Part shown: positions 58,097-64,000 of the stretch, piece by piece
Layout of the letters: every line of letters starts with the position of its first letter
How positions within the stretch are numbered: position 1 is the stretch's first letter
Origin: Brevundimonas guildfordensis
GTDB lineage: Bacteria > Pseudomonadota > Alphaproteobacteria > Caulobacterales > Caulobacteraceae
NCBI RefSeq assembly: GCF_014836405.1
Contig: NZ_JACSQU010000001.1
Span: forward strand, 248,001 to 312,000
DNA: 64,000 nt
Reading direction: 5' to 3'
Position numbers and translations under genes: made by a program
The notes under the pieces: model-generated
The model's database searches: none
Told to the model about the DNA's origin: nothing
The model's input: the letters and a program-made list of their open reading frames with translations, nothing else

Positions 58097-58696
58097 GTGG
58101 ATCTGGATAGCGCGATGGAGAAGGCCTTTTCGTCGCGTATCGATCTTCTCGCGCAGCGCAAGTCTCTCGAGCAGGTGCGTCAGGCGCTCATCGTGGCGCG
58201 TAATCAGCGCCTCTGGGACGTGTCTCTGGTGGCTTCGGCCACGCGCGATAGCGGCCCGCGGCTCCTGGATCGGTTCGATGAGACCGACACGACGGTGGGA
58301 TTGCGGCTGAACATTCCGATCGGCGATCTGTCGAGGCGGCAAGGCTGGCTGGCTGCGGACACCAATGTGCAGACGGCCGAACTGGCCTTCGAAGAGATGA
58401 AACAGTCGGTGGAGAGTCAGGTTTTGGATGCGGTTCAATCGGTGGAGGCCAGTTGGCTTCAGGTTCAGGCCGCCAGGCGGGCCCGCGCCTTGACCGAGCA
58501 AGCGCTTGAGATAGGCCACGAGCGGCTGCGCTTTGGCCGGGCTTCGAACTTTGAGGTCCTGTCTCTCCAAGCCGATCTACGCGCGGCCGACGCCCAGCAG
58601 CTGTCAGCGGACATCGCCTACCTCAATGCGCTGACGGCCCTGGATCAGCAAATCGGGAGCACGCTCGAGACATGGCGCATATCCTTGAACGACTGA
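58097..58696 (+). pseudogene. TolC-family outer-membrane efflux protein, C-terminal part only
   Basis: 199 residues from GTG 58097, about half the normal 420-480. The sequence corresponds to the second structural repeat of TolC proteins (VRQALIVARNQRLWDVSLVA..., VGLRLNIPIGDLSRRQGWLA..., ALEIGHERLRFGRASNFEVLSLQADLRAA). No signal peptide. The frame is open upstream into the end of the TonB receptor, so the 5' half was lost at that junction. It overlaps the adaptor gene by 25 bp. Probably non-functional. Confidence 0.75.
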
Positions 58697-59954
58697 AGTC
58701 CCGTCAGGCGCAGGCGGCTCTGGCCGTGGCCGCTGTGCTGAGCGCAGGCGCCGCGTACAGCTTGGCGCGCGGAGGGGCGTCCGAGGCCAGGGCGGAGGAG
58801 CAGAGCGCGACGATGATGCGCGCGCTATTTGTCGTCACAGTCAATTTTTCAGGGCGTGTGACGCCTGGCGAGCGGATCGACCTGAGTGCGCCGTTCGACG
58901 CCCGCGTTACCCGCGTCCTGTTCGAGTATGGAGATCAGGTCGAAGCCGGCCAACGCCTGCTCGAGCTTGACGCCTCTGATGTCCTGCGAAGTCGCGCGGA
59001 AGCCGAATCCGCCTGGCTGAAAGCGGACGCCGAGGCCGCCCGGGTAGTTGGATGGGAAGTCGGGGTGGAGGTGCGGCGTGCGACACGGGCGATGGCCGCC
59101 GCTGAGGCCGATCTGGCAGATCTCGAGGCGAGAATTGTCGAAACCCGGGCCCTGCTGGAGCGCGGGCTCGTGCCGCGAAGCGAGTACGAAGGCTTCCTGC
59201 AACAGCGTCGCCAGCGCGAGGCAGCGCTCGTTGCCGCGCGAGAAGAGCTTGCTGAGACCCTCAAGCGGGCGGGCGCCGGAGAGAAGCGTCTTGCATCGCT
59301 GCAACGCGCTGTCGCCGCGGCGCAGTACGATGCGGTACGAAGCGGCGGCGACGGCGTCATCATCGCGCCGCAGGGCGGAGTGATCGTCAGGCCAGCGTCC
59401 CAAGGAGACGGCGTCGACAAGGCCGTGCGGACTGGCGGCCGCGTGGCTAAAGGCCAATCCCTGGCGGTGATAGCCAGCACGGCTGCGCTTGATGTGGTCT
59501 TCATGCTCGATGAACTGGATCTGGGCGCGGTTCATCCCGGACAGAGGGCGGTCGTTACCGGGCCGGGGTTCGGCGGGAAGACTTTGACGGGGATAGTGAC
59601 CGGGGTCGCGGGCGAAGCGAGTGCCGAGGGGGGCGCGAACAAGGCCGTGTTTGAAGCGCGCGTGAGACTGGACCCCCTCTCGTCAGACGCTGCGCGGGTT
59701 GTGCGGATCGGCATGACCGCCAATCTGGCGATCGTCGCCTATGAAAATGAAAGCGCCCTGGTCGCCCCCCCCCCGACGCGGTCCAGGGCGCGGCGCCCCA
59801 CGCCTTTATCATGGTTCGAGGGCGCGGCGCCGAGCCCGAGCGGCGCGAGATCGTGGTGGGACGCGTGGGCCCTATGGGCGTGGAGGTATTGTCAGGCCTC
59901 GAGCCCGGCGATGTCGTCGTCTGGACGCCGTCGTCTCCGTCAGCCCAACCTTAG
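58672..59954 (+). pseudogene. HlyD/RND-type periplasmic adaptor, frameshifted at a C10 tract
   Basis: The main frame (MAHILERLKSRQAQAALAVA, membrane anchor, then lipoyl half ARVTRVLFEYGDQVEAGQRLLELD, coiled coil and SGGDGVIIAPQGGVIVRP) is normal up to ALVAPP at 59765-59774, a run of ten C. Past it the sensible sequence (DAVQGAAPHAFIMV... GLEPGDVVVWTP, stop 59952-59954) lies in another phase, while the unshifted frame runs on with Ser/Arg-rich nonsense to 60045. Either the gene is broken, or it switches by slippage in the C tract, or the assembly has one base wrong. No permease gene accompanies it. Confidence 0.72.
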
Positions 59955-60078
59955 CGCCGAGCATGGGGCATGCGCCAGCGTGGGTGCGCACGCCCCAAGA
60001 GCGCTCGTGTCGGTATTGACATTGTTGTCAGTGTTGGGCATGTAGCTGGCGTCATTTGGCCTTAGGGAGCGAAAGTCG

Positions 60079-60873
60079 GTGCCAACAGGTTCAGCCATCC
60101 TCGCGGGGGCTCGCGCCGCGGACCGGAGCGCTCGCCTGCCGAGTCATGCGACCACACGCCGGGTGCAGCCTGTGCGGGCAATCCGCGCCTTGCGTGACCT
60201 GGTGGCGGACAAGGATGACACGCGTCAGGTATTCGAGATCATGAACGCCCTGTCCGGTCGGTCTCCCGACTGGGGCTATCGCCGGATGCTGGACACCCCC
60301 GAGGGGGGGCGACAGGCCTATGAGCGCCTGGAGTTGTCGGATCGACTGCAGGACCGCGACTGGCTGGCGCAGTTTGGTCCGGGCACCGTCGGCGCGGCCT
60401 ATCGCGCCTTCATCGAACCGCAGAACTTCACCGCCTATGGCCTGGCAGCGGATAGTCGCAAGGTGGCCGACACCGAGATCGAGGCGGCGCACCCGCGGGC
60501 GTGGTACGCGCGACGACTGCGTGACGTTCACGACATCTGGCATGTGCTGACCGGATACCACTCAGACGCTCTGGGAGAGGCGTGCGTCGTGGCCTTTTCC
60601 CTGCCTCAGACCCGCAGCGCCGGATTCGGCCTGATCGCCGGAGGCGTGGCGGTGCAGTTCATGCGCGCCCGGACCGGCTTTCCTTGTGGGCGGGCGGTAT
60701 TTCAGGCCTGGCGCAACGGCTGCCGGGCGGCGTGGCTGCCAGGCGAGGATTACGAGCGGCTTCTCGCTGAACCGCTGGATGAAGCGCGGCGTCGTCTGAA
60801 GATCTCGCCCCCCACGATCTATGATCGGGTGCCAGCGTCAGCGCGCAACGCCTACCTGGGAGGGAAAGGGTAA
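60079..60873 (+). CDS. coq4: Coq4-family ubiquinone biosynthesis protein
   Basis: 264 residues. The zinc motif HDxxH appears in RRLRDVHDIWHVLTGYHSDALGE, with the Glu 11 residues on, as in COQ4. COQ4 organises the ubiquinone complex and has been shown to act in C1 removal of the quinone ring. Start GTG 60079; the first 30 residues are poorly conserved-looking and the true start may be later. It stands alone. Confidence 0.85.
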   Translation: MPTGSAILAGARAADRSARLPSHATTRRVQPVRAIRALRDLVADKDDTRQVFEIMNALSGRSPDWGYRRMLDTPEGGRQAYERLELSDRLQDRDWLAQFGPGTVGAAYRAFIEPQNFTAYGLAADSRKVADTEIEAAHPRAWYARRLRDVHDIWHVLTGYHSDALGEACVVAFSLPQTRSAGFGLIAGGVAVQFMRARTGFPCGRAVFQAWRNGCRAAWLPGEDYERLLAEPLDEARRRLKISPPTIYDRVPASARNAYLGGKG

Positions 60874-61012
60874 CGCGGGCTTGGGGCGCAGGCGACCGCT
60901 CTGCTCTCATGACCCGCCGACGGTCCCGGCCTGTAGCGTGCCGGGTGGGGGTTCGGCGAGAACTTGAACAAGCCGGAGGGCTGGCGGCGCCAGCGACGGC
61001 GGGGGATCGACC

Positions 61013-63505
61013 ATGCTGATATGGATTGGCGCCGTGCTGGGCGCTGGCTTCATCCTGACCTTTCTTCAAGCCCGCATGACGTGGTGGGCCTTGTTGACCG
61101 GGCTCTGGATTCTGGCGGGATGGAAGCTGGGGAACGTCTCGCCGTCGACGGCTGGCGTCATGGCTGGGGCCGCAGTACCGATCCTGGCGCTGCTGATGTT
61201 CAGACCCTTGCGAAGGGCCTTGCTGTCCCGTCCGGCGATGGGCGCTTTTCGACAGATCATGCCGCGCATGAGCGCCACTGAACAAGCGGCGGTCGAGGCG
61301 GGCAATGTCTGGTGGGACGCTGAGCTTTTTGCGGGCAGGCCCGACTGGCGGCGGCTGTTGTCGACGCCTTCACCCAGCCTGACAGGCGAGGAGCAGCGGT
61401 TCCTGGACGTTGAAACCGAGCAACTGTGCAACCTCGCCAATGATTGGGAGACCACTTCGGTCTGGCAGGATCTATCGCCTGAAGCCTGGGCCTACGCCAA
61501 GGACAAGGGCTTTCTGGGCATGATCGTGCCCAAGGCGTACGGCGGGCTTGGCTTCTCGGCCTATGCCCACAGTCAGGTGATCCAGAAGCTGTCGACCCGC
61601 TGTTCAGCGGCGGCGGTGTCGGTGATGGTGCCAAACTCCCTGGGACCGGCCGAGCTGCTGCTGCATTACGGCACGGAAGAACAGAAAGACCATTATCTGC
61701 CGCGTCTGGCGCGGGGGGAGGAGATCCCCTGTTTCGCCCTGACCAACCCCTATGCGGGATCTGACGCCGCCGCGATCACGGACACGGGCGTGGTCTGCAA
61801 GCAGATGTGGAACGGCGAGGAGACGCTGGGTTTCCGCATCAGCTGGCGCAAGCGCTACATTACGCTGGCGCCGGTCGCGACCGTGCTAGGTCTGGCGTTC
61901 CGCGCGGTTGATCCCGACGGTCTGTTAGGCGCCGAGGCCGAGCCGGGCATCACCTGTGTTCTGATCCCGCGTGATCATCCCGGCGTGAACATCGGGCGGC
62001 GGCACTGGCCGCTTAACGCCGTCTTCCAGAACGGGCCGACGACAGGCGACGACGTGTTTGTGCCGATGGAGATGGTGATCGGCGGGCGCGCTCAGGTCGG
62101 GGCGGGCTGGCGCATGTTGATGGAATGTCTGGCGGCGGGCCGGGCTATCTCCCTGCCGTCGTCCAATGTCGGCATGTCCAAGCTTGCCGTAGGGATGGTC
62201 GGCGCCTATGTCGCCATCCGACGTCAGTTCAACCAGCCGATCGGCGCCTTTGAGGGCGTGCAGGAGGCTTTGGCTCGGATGGCGGGCCATCTGTATGCGA
62301 CCGACGCCGTCCGGCGTCTGGCGGCGGCGGCGCTGGACCAGGGCGAGAAGCCATCGGTGGTCTCGGCCATCGCCAAATATCACGTCACCGAACGCGCGCG
62401 CATCGTCATCAACGACGCCATGGATGTGATTGGCGGCAAGGGGGTCTGCATGGGCCCCAGCAACTATCTGGCGCGCGCCTATCAGCAGGTGCCGATCGCT
62501 ATCACGGTAGAGGGCGCCAACATCATGACCCGCACCCTGATCATCTACGGTCAGGGGGCGATCCGCTGCCACCCCTATGTCCTGACCTTGATGCGGACGG
62601 CGGAGGCGGGCGAGCTGAAGCCGTTCGACGCCGCCCTGTTCGGCTATGTCGGTTTTCTGTTCCGCAATGTGGCGCGAGCGCTGACCTTTGGCCTGACGGG
62701 CGGCGTCCTGATCGGAGCGCCTCGCGACGCGGCGCCGCAGTTGAAGCGCTATTATCGCGCGGCGACGCGGCTCTCGACTCTGCTGGCGCTGGCTTCGGAC
62801 CTGTCGATGGCGACCGTGGGCGGCGCCTTGAAGAGAAAGGGCGCGCTGACGGGGCGTCTGGGCGACATCCTGTCTCAGCTCTTCATTCTCAGCAGCGTGC
62901 TGAAGCGGTTTGAGGATGAAGGCCGTCCAGCGGAGGACCTGCCTTTCGTTCATTGGGCGGCGCAGGACGCTCTGGCGCGAGCCGGCGCGGCCTGGCGCAG
63001 CCTGCTGGCCAATCACCCAAGCCGGGGCGCAGCCCTGTTCCTGAAGCTGATCGGGGCGCCGTTCGGGTTGAAGACGTCCGAACCGGACGACCGTTGCGCC
63101 GCCGCTGTCGCCGCCCTGATCCAGACCCACGGCCCGGCGCGCGACCGTCTGATCGCCGGGTCGTGGACGGCGCAGGTGGAGGTCGATCCCATCGCCGTGA
63201 CTCTCGCCGCTTTTGATCTCTATCCGCAGGTCGAGGCCATTGAGCGGCGGCTGAAGGACGCCGTGCGCGGCGGCGTGATTGCAAGGGCGCCGCAGAACCT
63301 GACCCTGCTGGATGGCTGGGCCGCAGAGGCGCAAGGCAAGGGCCTGATCACCACGCAGGAGCGCGAGTTGATCGGTCGTTTCGCCGCCCATGCCGATCAG
63401 GCGATCCAGGTGGACGACTTCGCGCCGGACTTCGATATCGCGGCCGGTCTGGCGAGACGGCCGACGGACACGGCGCCCGCCAAGACGAAGAAGAAGGCGG
63501 CCTGA
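61013..63505 (+). CDS. fadE: Long-chain acyl-CoA dehydrogenase (FadE type)
   Basis: 830 residues. N-terminal membrane segments (about 1-70), then the acyl-CoA dehydrogenase fold: GFLGMIVPKAYGGLGFSAYAHSQVIQKLSTRC, FALTNPYAGSDAAAITDTG (FAD/substrate), ISLPSSNVGMSKLAVGMVGAYVAIRRQFNQPIGAFEGVQEALARM, VIGGKGVCMGPSNYLARAYQQVPIAITVEGANIMTRTLIIYGQGAIR, followed by the FadE-specific C-terminal domain. First step of beta-oxidation. The stop overlaps the next ATG (TGATG), so the reductase is co-transcribed. Confidence 0.93.
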   Translation: MLIWIGAVLGAGFILTFLQARMTWWALLTGLWILAGWKLGNVSPSTAGVMAGAAVPILALLMFRPLRRALLSRPAMGAFRQIMPRMSATEQAAVEAGNVWWDAELFAGRPDWRRLLSTPSPSLTGEEQRFLDVETEQLCNLANDWETTSVWQDLSPEAWAYAKDKGFLGMIVPKAYGGLGFSAYAHSQVIQKLSTRCSAAAVSVMVPNSLGPAELLLHYGTEEQKDHYLPRLARGEEIPCFALTNPYAGSDAAAITDTGVVCKQMWNGEETLGFRISWRKRYITLAPVATVLGLAFRAVDPDGLLGAEAEPGITCVLIPRDHPGVNIGRRHWPLNAVFQNGPTTGDDVFVPMEMVIGGRAQVGAGWRMLMECLAAGRAISLPSSNVGMSKLAVGMVGAYVAIRRQFNQPIGAFEGVQEALARMAGHLYATDAVRRLAAAALDQGEKPSVVSAIAKYHVTERARIVINDAMDVIGGKGVCMGPSNYLARAYQQVPIAITVEGANIMTRTLIIYGQGAIRCHPYVLTLMRTAEAGELKPFDAALFGYVGFLFRNVARALTFGLTGGVLIGAPRDAAPQLKRYYRAATRLSTLLALASDLSMATVGGALKRKGALTGRLGDILSQLFILSSVLKRFEDEGRPAEDLPFVHWAAQDALARAGAAWRSLLANHPSRGAALFLKLIGAPFGLKTSEPDDRCAAAVAALIQTHGPARDRLIAGSWTAQVEVDPIAVTLAAFDLYPQVEAIERRLKDAVRGGVIARAPQNLTLLDGWAAEAQGKGLITTQERELIGRFAAHADQAIQVDDFAPDFDIAAGLARRPTDTAPAKTKKKAA

Positions 63506-64000
63506 TGAGCGATCGCTATCTGAATTTCGTCAACTCGGGCGTGGGCGGTTGGGTGGCGGGAGCCCTGGGCCTGCCGCGCCCGGCGCCGCTGCAACGTCGC
63601 GCAGAGGCGGGGGCGGGGATCGTCGGCCCGTGTCTGTTAGGGGGCAGCGGCGACGGCCCCATGGCGGCGGTTCTGGCGGGGCTGATGGAGGCGTCGGGGC
63701 ATGGGCTTCATGCCGAATGGTCGCCGGATGCGCGCTATGGCGCATTGGTGTTCGACGCCTCGGACTGCGCGCGCGTCCAGGCGGCGAAGGGCCTGTATGG
63801 TTTCTTCCATCAGGCTGTTCGTTCGGTCGCCGAACATGGCCGCATCGTCGTGATCGGTACGCCGCCCGAGTTGATGGCTGATGCGGAAGGCGAGGCGGTG
63901 CAGCGCGGGCTTGAGGGCGTCGTCCGCTCACTGGCCAAGGAGGTTCGGCGCAACATCGGCGTCCATATGCTCTATGTGGCGCCGGGCGCGGAGGCGGCCG
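63505..64000 (+). CDS. High-molecular-weight FabG-like 3-oxoacyl-ACP reductase (partial)
   Basis: First 165 residues of a gene that leaves the window. MSDRYLNFVNSGVGGWVAGALGLPRPAPLQ is the typical start of the long FabG4-type reductases, whose N-terminal Rossmann-like domain lacks catalytic residues and precedes the active SDR domain. IVVIGTPPELMADAEGEAVQRGLEGVVRSLAKEVRRN is visible. Coupled to fadE, it probably belongs to the beta-oxidation operon. Confidence 0.82.
   Translation, partial: MSDRYLNFVNSGVGGWVAGALGLPRPAPLQRRAEAGAGIVGPCLLGGSGDGPMAAVLAGLMEASGHGLHAEWSPDARYGALVFDASDCARVQAAKGLYGFFHQAVRSVAEHGRIVVIGTPPELMADAEGEAVQRGLEGVVRSLAKEVRRNIGVHMLYVAPGAEAA

Noticed and set aside
1..64000. CRISPR arrays, rRNA and tRNA genes
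   Set aside because: No regular repeat-spacer pattern, rRNA-like or cloverleaf sequence was noticed by eye; a covariance search would be decisive.

Overview
High-GC alphaproteobacterial chromosome. Gene content and protein flavour (NAGGN osmoprotectant operon, GTTC-N7-GTTC LexA box, GGAAC stress promoters, LOV histidine kinase, large TonB receptors, DUF6880) suggest Caulobacterales, probably close to Brevundimonas; this placement is inference. No rRNA, tRNA or CRISPR array was seen.

Layout. 1-5861: osmoprotection, with the end of a BCCT (BetT-like) transporter, a divergent MarR regulator, and the overlapping three-gene operon for N-acetylglutaminylglutamine amide (asnO-ngg-M42 peptidase). 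5862-21100: an accessory region of small genes. It holds a tyrosine recombinase and an orphan Imm53-type immunity protein, both with reading frames extending upstream of any normal start codon; a decayed phage lysis cassette (holin-like, endolysin, Rz/Rz1); duplicated micro-genes; a cold-shock protein; and stress-type genes (glycine-zipper GspM-like protein, DUF892 ferritin-like, MgtC/SapB, YetF/DUF421). Several small genes here share a GGAAC-N18/19-TT promoter 26-30 nt from the start codon, pointing to one EcfG/RpoE2-type general stress regulon. 21095-30650: SRPBCC protein, zinc alcohol dehydrogenase, a frameshifted GH65 gene, a LexA-controlled dinB-alkB pair, an AT-rich non-coding island ending in a strong terminator, and DUF6880.

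30669-37950: LOV-domain hybrid histidine kinase, a small protein/DUF2231/sorbosone-dehydrogenase operon, AsmA. 38101-44382: a cytochrome oxidase cluster (CtaG, cytochrome b561, cytochromes c, CoxB with fused cytochrome c, and a CoxA whose C terminus is subunit-III-like). 44438-53865: a complete salicylate-to-gentisate-to-fumarate/pyruvate pathway: IclR regulator, NagAa-like reductase, NagG/NagH/NagAb, gentisate dioxygenase, fumarylpyruvate hydrolase, MFS importer, maleylpyruvate isomerase and an outer-membrane porin. 53993-59954: TetR regulator, a TonB receptor with locally AT-rich sequence, and a TolC/HlyD efflux pair that looks broken (TolC lacks its N-terminal half; the adaptor is shifted at a C10 tract). 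60079-64000: Coq4-like protein, FadE acyl-CoA dehydrogenase, and the start of a high-molecular-weight FabG-type reductase.

The most unusual material is in 6-21 kb (phage decay, duplicated micro-genes, shared stress promoters) and the AT-rich island at 28.46-28.82 kb. I see no convincing new multi-gene defence or biosynthetic system.
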